Source: CAVPHV01 sp963704825
GTDB lineage: Bacteria; Actinomycetota; Acidimicrobiia; Spongiisociales; UBA5794
Assembly (NCBI GenBank): GCA_963704825.1
Contig: CAVPHV010000017.1
Coordinates: forward strand, 248,001 to 312,000
DNA length: 64,000 nt
Reading direction: 5' to 3'
In this document: positions 52,966-61,504 of the stretch, piece by piece
Position numbering within the stretch: position 1 is the stretch's first letter
Layout: every line of letters begins with the position of its first letter
The notes under the pieces: model-generated
Told to the model about the DNA's origin: nothing
Database searches by the model: none
The model's input: only the letters and a program-made list of their open reading frames with translations
Program-made: the position numbers and the translations under genes

Positions 52966-54353
52966 CAGGCAACCATCTCGGTTGCGACCGCCTCGAGGCC
53001 TGCGGCAGCCGCGGCCGGCAGTGACAGCGAGAAGCAGGTCCAGCCATCGACGGTGCGTTCGAGGGTGAGGTCGCCCTCCATCTCGCGGGCGAGCTCTCGG
53101 GCTACGGCCAGCCCCATGCCGAGGCTGCCGGTGACCAGAGCGCGGGTGCCCTCGTTGATGAACGGCTCGAACAGGCTGTCGCTCGCATCAGAGGGGATGC
53201 CGGGGCCGTCGTCGGCGATGACGAGCGTCCCCCGGCCCTCTTCTTTGAGAACCACCACTCGAATGTTGGGGCCACCGTGGGCGATGGCGTTCGAGAGCAG
53301 GTTCCTGGTGATGTGCACGATACGGTCGCGGTCTCCCTTGACCCACAACTCGCGGGGGTCGATCTGCAGTTCTCGCCCGGCGGCTTCGGCCGCTTGAATC
53401 GACGGTCTGATGGTTCTCATGACCTCGATGTCGGTGGTCTCGAGTTCGACGATGTCGTGGTCGAAGCGGGCGGCGACGAGGAAGTCCTCGACCATGCGAG
53501 CGAGTTCCTTGGCTTCGCCGTTGATCACCTCGATCATGTCGTGCTGCGCCGGCGACATCGTCTCGTCGTCCCGGAGAATCTCGGCAAAGCCCGAGATGCT
53601 GGTGAGTGGTGTCCGCAACTCATGGGACACGGCCGCGATCAAGTTGTCCTTGGCTTCGGCAACGGCGCGGTGGGTTTCGAGCCGGGCGTCCATGCGAATC
53701 GTTTCCTCGCGAAGCTGCGACTTGGCGCGGCGTCGATAGAAGAGCAGTGCGATCGCAGGTACCAGGAGTACCACGATGAACTGGAGCACCGTTCCGATGT
53801 GCCCGGCGCTGGCCTCGGTCTGCTGGATTCGCTGCGTTGCCGCGTCCTGAGTTGCGCTGAGGGCGGCCACCGCTTGGGCGCGGACCGGCTCGAGTTCTTC
53901 GTCGAGAGTCACCAGGGCGAGGTCGATGTCGCCGTCGTTGAGCGCGACGAGGATGGCCTCTCCAGATTCGAGCAGGGGGGTGACCGCCACGACCGCAACT
54001 CCGTCTGCTTCCGGGCGTGCCGCCCAGTACAGGGCGGTATCGAGCGCGTATCGGGCCTCGGCGAGGGCCGCGGCGGTCTGCTCCGGGTCGGCTTCATCGT
54101 CCTCGGCCACCACGATGGCTTGCCCGACTGCCAATCGGGCGATTTCGGAAGAGCCGAGCATGGCGTTGGCCCAATGCAGCGATCGTGCGTTCTGAGCGAC
54201 CCGTCCCGAGGTGGTCGCTCCGGTGAACACGATGGCGGCCACTACGAGGGCGATGACGCCGAGCACGGCCACGGCCATGGCTGCAACACGATTCGACTGG
54301 GCGTTCGGGGTTCGTTTGCCGGTCGCGCCACCGGAGCGATTGTGGGGTTTCAC
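52965..54353 (-). CDS. Membrane sensor histidine kinase
   Basis: A 462-residue kinase. A membrane helix near 25-45, an extracytoplasmic helical domain (about 50-180, acidic), a second helix near 185-205, then HisKA with the phosphoacceptor in VSHELRTPLTSISGFAEIL, and HATPase_c with NLLSNAIAHGG, DDGPGIPSD and GSLGMGLAVAREL. No response regulator gene is adjacent. Instead its stop overlaps the start of the Thr-rich surface protein gene, so the kinase may sense through that protein, or the free Hpt at 24.7 kb could be a relay; both are guesses. Confidence 0.92.
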   Translation of the reverse strand: MKPHNRSGGATGKRTPNAQSNRVAAMAVAVLGVIALVVAAIVFTGATTSGRVAQNARSLHWANAMLGSSEIARLAVGQAIVVAEDDEADPEQTAAALAEARYALDTALYWAARPEADGVAVVAVTPLLESGEAILVALNDGDIDLALVTLDEELEPVRAQAVAALSATQDAATQRIQQTEASAGHIGTVLQFIVVLLVPAIALLFYRRRAKSQLREETIRMDARLETHRAVAEAKDNLIAAVSHELRTPLTSISGFAEILRDDETMSPAQHDMIEVINGEAKELARMVEDFLVAARFDHDIVELETTDIEVMRTIRPSIQAAEAAGRELQIDPRELWVKGDRDRIVHITRNLLSNAIAHGGPNIRVVVLKEEGRGTLVIADDGPGIPSDASDSLFEPFINEGTRALVTGSLGMGLAVARELAREMEGDLTLERTVDGWTCFSLSLPAAAAAGLEAVATEMVA

Positions 54354-54440
54354 TCTTAATGTTTCGGCAGATCACCAGCCAGATCTTGAGCAGCGCTGCC
54401 GGAATCTGGAGTCGAACCGGCAGGACTCCGAGGAGTACTT

Positions 54441-57128
54441 CTAGCGCCGCGCTGGATCAGGCGTGTCGGGATCGATCCCGAAGCGAGCAATGGCATCCTG
54501 GACCAGGGCCGGCTCGATCTTCCCTTGGTCGGACAGGCCGGAGAGCACGGCAACGACGATGTTGGCTGCGTCGACCTCGAAGAATTCACGTAGCGCCTCG
54601 CGGGTATCGCTGCGGCCAAAGCCATCGGTACCGAGTGGGATGAACGTGCCGGGTACCCACCGCGCCACCTGGTCTGGGACTGCCTTCATGTAGTCGGTCA
54701 CCGCAACGACCGGCCCCGACGAGCCTGCCAGCATGCGTGTCACGTAAGGGAACCGCCGCTTCTCGCCGGGGTGGAGCCGGTTCCAACGTTCCGCCTCGAG
54801 GGCATCCTCGCGCAGCCGCTTGTACGACGTTGCGCTCCACAACTCGGCTCCTACGCCATAGTGGTCGGCCAACTCGGCTTGGGCCTGGCGGGCCGCGCCC
54901 TGTAGCGGGCCGGAGAACAGGATGGTCGCCTTATGGGGAGTGTCTTCGGGAGCCTTGGCCCACTGGTAGAGCCCGGCGATGATGCCCTGATCGATTCCCT
55001 CAGGCTTCGCCGGCTGGGCGTAGTTCTCGTTGTAGAGGGTCAGGTAGTAGTAGATGTCCTCGTTGGCGACGTACATCCGGTGGAGGCCATCGCGCACGAT
55101 CGTCGCCATCTCGTAGGCAAAGGCCGGGTCGTAGGCCTGGCATACCGGGACCGTCGAAGCGAGCAGATGACTCTGGCCGTCCTGGTGCTGGAGGCCCTCG
55201 CCGAGCAGCGTGGTGCGGCCGGCCGTTGCCCCAAGAAGGAAGCCACGCGCTCCGGCGTCGGCGGCGAGCCACAGCAGATCACCGACGCGCTGGAAGCCGA
55301 ACATCGAATAGAACGCGTAGAACGGGACCATCGGTACGCCGCGATTCACGTATGCGGTGGCGGCCGCGATCCAACTGGCCGTCGCCCCGGCCTCGGTGAT
55401 GCCTTGCTCGAGGATCTGACCGTCGGTCCCTTCCTTGTAGGAAAGGATCATCTGGTGGTCGACGGGTTCGTAGAGCTGGCCCTTCGATGAGTAGATCTGG
55501 AGTTCCTTGAACAGGGCATCCATCCCGAAGGTGCGTCCCTCGTCGGGAACGATCGGGACGACCCGCGACCCGAACTTCTCGTCGCGGGCGAGGTTGCGGA
55601 GCAACCTGGTGAAGGCGCCCGTCGTCGAGACCTCATTGGTACCCGATCCGGCATCGAACTCGGTGAACGCCTTGTCGTCGGGCATCTCGAGGGGTCGGCG
55701 AGTCCGCATCACTCGGCTGGGGAGCGCCCCATCGAGTGCCTTGCGACGCTCCTGGAGGTACCGCACCTCGGGCGAATCGACTGGGGGTCGGTAGTAGGGG
55801 ATCTCCCCGCTCTCGAGCACGTCAGTCGGGATGTCATCCTGAAGCCCGAGGTTGTCCCGCAGGGCGACGAGCTGTTCGGTCGTGAGCTTCTTGACGGAGT
55901 GCGTTGTGTTGCCACCTTGGATACCGGGCCCGAGCTGCCAGCCCTTGATGGTCTTGGCGAGGATCACCGTCGGCGCCAACGGCGTTTCTATCGCCGAGCG
56001 GTAGGCGGCGTACACCTTCTTGTAGTCGAGCCCGCCACGGCGCAACGCCCAGATCTCGTCGTCGCTCATGTCTTCGACGATCTTGCGCAAGCGGGGATCA
56101 GGTCCGAAGAAGTAGTCGCGTACGAAGGCGCCGTCCTCGGCCTTGAAACGCTGGTACTCGCCGTCGATGGTGAGGTTCATCTTGTTGACGAGGACGCCTT
56201 CGGCGTCGCGCGCCAACAGCGGATCCCAGTTTGATCCCCAGATGACCTTGATGACGTTCCATCCGGCGCCACGGAACACCGCCTCGAGTTCTTGAATGAT
56301 CTTCCCGTTGCCCCGGACTGGTCCGTCAAGACGCTGCAGATTGCAGTTGATGACCCAGACAAGGTTGTCGAGATTCTCCCGTCCGGCGAGTGAGATCGAG
56401 CCGAGCGATTCCGGCTCGTCGGTTTCTCCGTCGCCCAGGAAACACCACACCTTCGATTCGGAGGTGTCGTCGATACGGCGGTCGTCGAGGTACTTGAGGA
56501 ACTGGGCGTGGTAGATCGAGTTGATGGGACCGAGGCCCATGGAAACCGTGGGGTACTCCCAGAAGTCCGGCATCAGCTTGGGGTGGGGATAACTCGACAG
56601 CCCACCGCCGATTTCGCGGCGGAAACGATCAAGGTCCGCCTCATCCAAGCGATGCTCCAAGAACGCCCGGGCGTAGACCCCGGGGGCGGCATGGCCCTGG
56701 ATGTAGATGTGATCGCCGGGAAGGCCGTTGTCCTTGCCCCGGAAGAAGTGGTTGAAGCCGACTTCGTAGAGCATGGCCGACGAAGCGAACGTCGAGAGGT
56801 GGCCCCCTATGCCGTCGGCGGCCTTGTTGGCTCGGATAACCATCACCGCGGCGTTCCAGCGGATGATCTTGCGGATGCGGCTCTCTACCGACTCGTCGCC
56901 GGGGAACCACGCCTCCTGATCCGGCGGGATGGTGTTGATGTAGGGGGTCGACACCGATGCCGGCACGCCGACGTTCTGGGCGCGGGCATGCGAGATCATC
57001 TTGGTGAGCAGGAACTGGGCGCGCCGCTGCCCGTCGCTTTGGATCACGGTGTCGAGCGAATCCAGCCATTCCTGGGTTTCGGCGTTGTCCGTGTCCGGTA
57101 TCTGATGATGGAATCCGTCGATGATCAT
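54441..57128 (-). CDS. aceE: Pyruvate dehydrogenase E1, homodimeric type
   Basis: An 895-residue thiamine-diphosphate enzyme that decarboxylates pyruvate and passes the acetyl group to the lipoyl-E2. Family features: ETQEWLDSLDTVIQ, YINTIPPDQEAWFPGD, GIGGHLSTFASSA, FNHFFRG, GGLSSYPHPKLMPDFWE and the ThDP motif WCFLGDGETDEPES ... INCNLQRLDGPVRGN, which are the hallmarks of AceE rather than the alpha2beta2 form. Near full length. No E2 or E3 gene is next to it, as is common in actinobacteria. The ATG at 57128 has no strong ribosome binding site. Confidence 0.96.
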   Translation of the reverse strand: MIIDGFHHQIPDTDNAETQEWLDSLDTVIQSDGQRRAQFLLTKMISHARAQNVGVPASVSTPYINTIPPDQEAWFPGDESVESRIRKIIRWNAAVMVIRANKAADGIGGHLSTFASSAMLYEVGFNHFFRGKDNGLPGDHIYIQGHAAPGVYARAFLEHRLDEADLDRFRREIGGGLSSYPHPKLMPDFWEYPTVSMGLGPINSIYHAQFLKYLDDRRIDDTSESKVWCFLGDGETDEPESLGSISLAGRENLDNLVWVINCNLQRLDGPVRGNGKIIQELEAVFRGAGWNVIKVIWGSNWDPLLARDAEGVLVNKMNLTIDGEYQRFKAEDGAFVRDYFFGPDPRLRKIVEDMSDDEIWALRRGGLDYKKVYAAYRSAIETPLAPTVILAKTIKGWQLGPGIQGGNTTHSVKKLTTEQLVALRDNLGLQDDIPTDVLESGEIPYYRPPVDSPEVRYLQERRKALDGALPSRVMRTRRPLEMPDDKAFTEFDAGSGTNEVSTTGAFTRLLRNLARDEKFGSRVVPIVPDEGRTFGMDALFKELQIYSSKGQLYEPVDHQMILSYKEGTDGQILEQGITEAGATASWIAAATAYVNRGVPMVPFYAFYSMFGFQRVGDLLWLAADAGARGFLLGATAGRTTLLGEGLQHQDGQSHLLASTVPVCQAYDPAFAYEMATIVRDGLHRMYVANEDIYYYLTLYNENYAQPAKPEGIDQGIIAGLYQWAKAPEDTPHKATILFSGPLQGAARQAQAELADHYGVGAELWSATSYKRLREDALEAERWNRLHPGEKRRFPYVTRMLAGSSGPVVAVTDYMKAVPDQVARWVPGTFIPLGTDGFGRSDTREALREFFEVDAANIVVAVLSGLSDQGKIEPALVQDAIARFGIDPDTPDPARR

Positions 57129-57176
57129 GCCCGCAGGTTACCGAGGCTGGCCAGGCAATGGCCGGTCTGCTTCCGG

Positions 57177-57782
57177 TCAGGTACTGCTCGGGGCCGGTTC
57201 GAGCCAGCGATGTCGGGTCGTGGCGTAGCGGGCCAGCATCGCAACGGAGGCGATGGTGGCGACGACGGCGAACAACATCAGCGGCACATCTGCGTAGAAC
57301 CAGCCGTAGTAGCCCCACAGCAGACCCTCAACCAGACCGATCGCCCAGGTCCCCGGAGCGATGCCGCGTGGCGCGGGGGTCCGGTAGGCGGTCCACACGC
57401 TCGGAGCCGCTTGCACGGCGTGCGAAAGCCCGAGCAGGATGCCGAGAGCAGACCAACCGCCTGCGACGGCGACCGCGATCAGCGTCGTCGCCCAGATTGC
57501 TCCGGCGGTGATGGCCGTCGAAGTCTTCACGCCGGCTCGGACCAGAAGCACAAACGTCATGGCATACGCCACCGTCACCAACGCGGTCGCCGGGACGGTC
57601 AGCCACAGGCCCTCTTGAGCGAGATACGCAGTCCACGCCACGTTGGTGACAAAGCCGAAGGCCGCCCATGTAGGGGAGACACCCTCGACCAAACCCGTCC
57701 GATACAACTTGAGCATCTGGGGCGCGAGCGCCAGCACGGCGAGGACGGTACCGGCGATGGCGGCGGAGGAGGCGAGCAGCAT
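57177..57782 (-). CDS. PQ-loop (SWEET-like) membrane protein
   Basis: A 201-residue protein with about seven hydrophobic helices. The first half contains LAPQMLKLYRTGLVEGVSP, a PQ-loop motif, and the second half repeats it as HAVQAAPSVWTAYRTPAP, with a degenerate second PQ. SWEET and SemiSWEET sugar carriers and several amino-acid carriers share this fold. The substrate is unknown. It is 49 bases upstream of aceE in the same orientation and may be co-transcribed. Confidence 0.8.
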   Translation of the reverse strand: MLLASSAAIAGTVLAVLALAPQMLKLYRTGLVEGVSPTWAAFGFVTNVAWTAYLAQEGLWLTVPATALVTVAYAMTFVLLVRAGVKTSTAITAGAIWATTLIAVAVAGGWSALGILLGLSHAVQAAPSVWTAYRTPAPRGIAPGTWAIGLVEGLLWGYYGWFYADVPLMLFAVVATIASVAMLARYATTRHRWLEPAPSST

Positions 57783-57821
57783 GAGGCGGGCAGTCTATGC
57801 AGCCGGTCCCAGATACAAATC

Positions 57822-57845
57822 CAGCCCCGGAGGGGGCCGGGGCTG
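57822..57845 (-). terminator. Hairpin terminator of the small secreted protein gene
   Basis: CAGCCCCGG pairs perfectly with CCGGGGCTG over 9 bases with a 6-base loop. On the minus strand it begins 29 bases after the stop at 57874 and is followed by GGATTTGTAT. Confidence 0.7.
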
Positions 57846-57873
57846 AATTCGTTTGGACTATCGGTTGTGAGGC

Positions 57874-58269
57874 TCAGCTCGGCGATGGATCTGATGGTCC
57901 CGAGGGTTCTTCGTAACACTTGTACCAACTCAACACGAGCTTGCCGGGGAGGTTGTCCCACGCCGTGATGAGATCGCCTTCGGCCCGCACCCAGTAGTGC
58001 TGGGTCTTCCCTTTGCCGACGGCCCTGGCATCCTTGGTGACGACGCCGGTGCTGAAGGTCACCTCGATGGTGCCCGGGTCGGAGAACTTCGGCGCCTTGT
58101 TGTGGACGAAGTGCCACAGGCCTTCGCCCTCACACGCAATGTTCTGATGCTGCTTCTTGAGTTCCGTGACGTGGTGCCCTTCGGCAACGGCCGGCACGGC
58201 CATGACCACAAGGAGCACAAACGCCGCAACAACACTGAGAAGTGTGCGTACGCGCATACCTTCCACCAT
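57874..58269 (-). CDS. Small secreted protein of unknown function
   Basis: A 131-residue exported protein. The signal peptide reads RVRTLLSVVAAFVLLVVMAVPAVAEG. The mature part is strand-rich, with two Cys (IACEGEG and WYKCYEE) that could form a disulfide, and a Ser/Pro tail. I do not recognise a family. AAGGAAGG lies very close to the ATG at 58269; an ATG four codons later (58257) has better spacing and also gives a good signal peptide, so the true start is uncertain. A clean terminator follows. Confidence 0.75.
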   Translation of the reverse strand: MVEGMRVRTLLSVVAAFVLLVVMAVPAVAEGHHVTELKKQHQNIACEGEGLWHFVHNKAPKFSDPGTIEVTFSTGVVTKDARAVGKGKTQHYWVRAEGDLITAWDNLPGKLVLSWYKCYEEPSGPSDPSPS

Positions 58270-58412
58270 TCCTTCCTTGTCCCTGATCGCACACTACACA
58301 GCTCGAGCATGGTTGCCCACTGGCGACTTCTGTCGACCTTCTTCGGGACCGAGGTCCCTGTCTGTCGGGTCGTCGGCTGACCAGGCTGTGAGGACAAACG
58401 AAGGAGAACTTG

Positions 58413-60038
58413 GTGCTGAGCTATGTATCCGGGCCATCGGCGCAACCCCTCATCGGTCAGACGATCGGGGACAACCTCGACGAGACGGCGGGCCGCTATC
58501 CCGAGACCCTGGCTTTGGTCTCACGCCATCAACAGATTCGCTGGACCTACCGGGAGTTCTTGGCCGCCGTCGACGAGGCAGCGCGGGCCTTCATCGACCT
58601 CCGGGTGGCCCGCGGCGATCGGGTCGGCATTTGGGCCCCGAACTGCGCGGAGTGGGCCGTCACCCAGTACGCCACCGCCAAGGTCGGAGCGATCCTGGTC
58701 AACATCAACCCGGCCTATCGCACCCACGAACTGCAGTATGCCCTCGACCAGTCGGGCGTCAGCGTCCTCGTGAGCGACGAGGCTTTCAAATCGTCCCGCT
58801 ACCTCGAGATGATCGAGCAGGTGCGGCCCGAGGTCCCGGCGCTACGCCGGGTGATCGCCCTGTCGGGCACCGCCGACGAGACCTGGGGCGAGTTTCTGGA
58901 TCGATCGGGCCGGGTGTCGCCCGAAAGGCTGGCGGCACGGCAGGCGGACCTGCAGTTTGACGACCCGATCAACATCCAATACACGTCCGGCACCACCGGC
59001 CGGCCCAAGGGTGCAACGCTCACTCATCACAACATCCTCAACAACGGCCACGACACCACCGGTCTGCAGAACATCGCACCGGGCGACCGGATCTGCATCC
59101 CGGTGCCGCTCTACCACTGCTTCGGAATGGTGATCGGCAACCTCGGCTGTACCACCAGGGGCGCCACGATGGTCTACCCGTCGCCCTCGTTCGAGCCGGC
59201 GGCAACTCTCGAAGCGGTCGCCGCCGAACGGTGCGTCTCGGTCTACGGGGTGCCGACGATGTTCATCGCCATGCTGGAGGATCCCAGCTTTGCGGAACAC
59301 GACCTCAGCTCGCTGCGCACCGGGGTGATGGCCGGGGCGCCGTGCCCGATCGAGGTCATGAAGCGCTGCATCAACGACATGCACATGGCTGAGGTTGAGA
59401 TTGCGTTCGGCATGACCGAGATGTCGCCGGTGTCGTTTCAGAGCCGGGTCGACGATTCGATCGAGCGCCGGGTGGCGACGGTGGGGCGGGTCATGCCTCA
59501 TGTCGAGTGCAAGGTGGTCGATCCCGAGACGGGGCACGTGGTACCGACGGGGGTCGCCGGCGAGATATGTACCCGGGGCTACTCCGTGATGCGGGGCTAT
59601 TGGGAGAACGCCGAAGCCACTGAGGAGGCGATCGACACCGCAGGCTGGATGCACACCGGCGACCTCGGGGTGCTCGATGACGAGGGCTATCTCGTCATCT
59701 CAGGGCGGATCAAGGACATGATCATCCGTGGCGGTGAGAACATCTATCCACGCGAGATCGAGGAGTTCCTCTTCACCCATCCCGCCATCGCCGACGCCCA
59801 GGTGATCGGGGTACCGGATCAGCGCCTCGGCGAAGAGATCTGCGCCTGGGTGCAGCTGCGTGAAGGCGAGACGCTGACGCTCGACGACCTCAAGGAGTTC
59901 AGCCGGGACCGGATCGCCCACTTCAAAGTGCCGCGCTACCTCTATGTCGCCGACGAGTTCCCTATGACCGTCACCGGCAAAGCCCAGAAGTTCAAGATGC
60001 GCGACCTCTCGATCGAGCACTTCAATCTCCGCCGCTGA
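58413..60038 (+). CDS. Fatty-acid-CoA ligase (AMP-binding)
   Basis: A 541-residue ANL-superfamily enzyme that activates a carboxylic acid with ATP to an adenylate and then to the CoA thioester. It has the P-loop YTSGTTGRPKG, a VPLYHCFGMV segment, AFGMTEMSPV, GWMHTGDLG, GRIKDMIIRGGENIYP and the catalytic Lys in TVTGKAQKFKMRD. The family is the medium-chain ACSF2-like group by eye. GTG 58413 is chosen since AAGGAG is 6 bases upstream; a TTG at 58410 is closer than normal. It is divergent from the small secreted protein. Confidence 0.94.
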   Translation: MLSYVSGPSAQPLIGQTIGDNLDETAGRYPETLALVSRHQQIRWTYREFLAAVDEAARAFIDLRVARGDRVGIWAPNCAEWAVTQYATAKVGAILVNINPAYRTHELQYALDQSGVSVLVSDEAFKSSRYLEMIEQVRPEVPALRRVIALSGTADETWGEFLDRSGRVSPERLAARQADLQFDDPINIQYTSGTTGRPKGATLTHHNILNNGHDTTGLQNIAPGDRICIPVPLYHCFGMVIGNLGCTTRGATMVYPSPSFEPAATLEAVAAERCVSVYGVPTMFIAMLEDPSFAEHDLSSLRTGVMAGAPCPIEVMKRCINDMHMAEVEIAFGMTEMSPVSFQSRVDDSIERRVATVGRVMPHVECKVVDPETGHVVPTGVAGEICTRGYSVMRGYWENAEATEEAIDTAGWMHTGDLGVLDDEGYLVISGRIKDMIIRGGENIYPREIEEFLFTHPAIADAQVIGVPDQRLGEEICAWVQLREGETLTLDDLKEFSRDRIAHFKVPRYLYVADEFPMTVTGKAQKFKMRDLSIEHFNLRR

Positions 60039-60090
60039 AAAGGGCAGGGAGTGTGTGCGTCTTGACCGGTCGAGCGGCGGCATTCCCTCG

Positions 60091-60116
60091 GGTACCGGGC
60101 ACCTGGTCCCGGTACC
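60091..60116. terminator. Bidirectional hairpin terminator
   Basis: GGTACCGGG pairs perfectly with CCCGGTACC over 9 bases with an 8-base loop. It sits between the convergent CoA-ligase stop (60038) and the subtilase stop (60122). Confidence 0.7.
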
Positions 60117-60121
60117 TGGTT

Positions 60122-61405
60122 TCAGCAGCCCGGCTGCGCTCCCGGGCAGGGCATGGCCAGGGGGAACACGACCTTGCGGGTCTGCCGTTGGAGGTGCTCC
60201 CAGGCTTCGCGGGGGTTGCCGAAGCCGCAGGTCGCGGCGTAGCGGATCACTTCGGCAACGGCGTATGGGGTCGCAAACGAGGTACCGCTCCACTCGGCCA
60301 GACCGTCAAACTTTGCCCGGTCTGAGTTGCCGGGGCCCTGATCTTCTCCGTAGACAAATTCGATGTCGGCCATGTAGTCGCTGTGGTGAAAAACCCCGGG
60401 CGCCAGCGCTCGCACCCAACGTCCCCGGTTGGAGAATTCCGCCCATCCCGACGTGGTGTCGGCCTCACGCGGTGAAGTGTTGAAGGCGCCGACGCTCATC
60501 ACGGCTTCTCGGAACTCCCGTTCTGCGGCGAAGGCGGCCGGGTAGAACCGGTCCTTCGTGGCGTCGTTGCCGGCAGCGGCGGCGAACAGGACATCGGGCC
60601 GCTGTTTGATCCACCGCCGCATTGCTGCCCGCAGGGCCGGCACGCCACTCTCGTCTGCGTAGGTGCCCAGCGAGAGGTTGACCACGGCGATCCGCCGATC
60701 CCCGAGCGCCGTGTCGACGTCGGCGATGATGTCGGCTTCTTCGATGATGAATGTGTGCCGGCCCAGGTCTCGGGTCACGACGTCCCGGACGTGGACCTCG
60801 AGGTTGGGGATCATGCGTTTCAGGATCCCCCCGATGAAGCCGCCGTGGCCGGAGCCGGCGAAGTCGACGACCTTGTCGCCGTCTCCATCAAAAACCTCGG
60901 GTTCCGTCATCGAAGTTGGCGTGAGCCCGGAGCGGGTCTTGCCGAACAGGCCGGTGTCGACCACCGCGACCTGCCAGTCAATGTCGAGTTCCTTGCCCAT
61001 CGGATCTGGTTCGTCGGTGGGGGTGGGGTCGTCGCCCGGTCCGATGGCGGGGGTTGGCGCCAGGGTGAGGATGTGGTTGAGGCTCACAAACCCTTCGTTG
61101 CCGAGGCGACGATTCAGATCGGCGGCCAGTTGCGGCGCACATATCGGGATGTCGTCGGGCAGGTGGATGCGGGCCAGCGTTTCACCGTCTTCGACGCGCA
61201 CTTCACTCCCGGGGAACAGCCGTTCCAGCAGCGCAATGACTGCTCTGGGATGATCGGTGAGCAGCACGCCCCGGACGTAGAACACTGCGGGAGGCTGGTC
61301 GGCGTTCAGGTCGATCGGTCTGGTGCGGCCGTACCCATCGAGTTCTCGCAGGCGGCGGGCGACGGCGGCGCCGAAGGAATCGTTGTTCTGGGCCGGATCG
61401 TTCAT
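60122..61405 (-). CDS. Cytoplasmic subtilase next to a CHAT protease
   Basis: A 427-residue S8 family serine protease without a signal peptide. The N-terminal 130 residues (for example AVFYVRGVLLTDHPRAVIALLERLFPGSEVRV) look like a compact pro-like or regulatory domain ending in a Pro/Asp linker. The catalytic triad is complete: Asp150 in VAVVDTGLFG, His187 in GSGHGGFIGG and Ser376 in WSGTSFATPYA. VNLSLGTY and FAAAAGNDA are standard subtilase elements. It is divergent from the CHAT-protease gene across 99 bases. I infer a zymogen or partner in an intracellular proteolytic pathway with that protein. Confidence 0.9.
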   Translation of the reverse strand: MNDPAQNNDSFGAAVARRLRELDGYGRTRPIDLNADQPPAVFYVRGVLLTDHPRAVIALLERLFPGSEVRVEDGETLARIHLPDDIPICAPQLAADLNRRLGNEGFVSLNHILTLAPTPAIGPGDDPTPTDEPDPMGKELDIDWQVAVVDTGLFGKTRSGLTPTSMTEPEVFDGDGDKVVDFAGSGHGGFIGGILKRMIPNLEVHVRDVVTRDLGRHTFIIEEADIIADVDTALGDRRIAVVNLSLGTYADESGVPALRAAMRRWIKQRPDVLFAAAAGNDATKDRFYPAAFAAEREFREAVMSVGAFNTSPREADTTSGWAEFSNRGRWVRALAPGVFHHSDYMADIEFVYGEDQGPGNSDRAKFDGLAEWSGTSFATPYAVAEVIRYAATCGFGNPREAWEHLQRQTRKVVFPLAMPCPGAQPGC

Positions 61406-61504
61406 GAATGTCCCCCAACTCGAGCCCGGCTGACGCACCCGGGACGCATCTTCTCGCTTCGTACGCGAACCTACAGGAAACCAAGCAACATTTGGGTATC
61501 GATT
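61406..61504. promoter_or_regulatory. Shared control region of subtilase and CHAT genes
   Basis: A 99-base gap between two divergent protease genes. I see no convincing -35/-10 pair or palindrome by eye, only AGGAAA at 61475-61480, which could serve the CHAT gene if translation begins upstream of the assigned ATG. The region must hold promoters for one or both genes. Confidence 0.35.
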
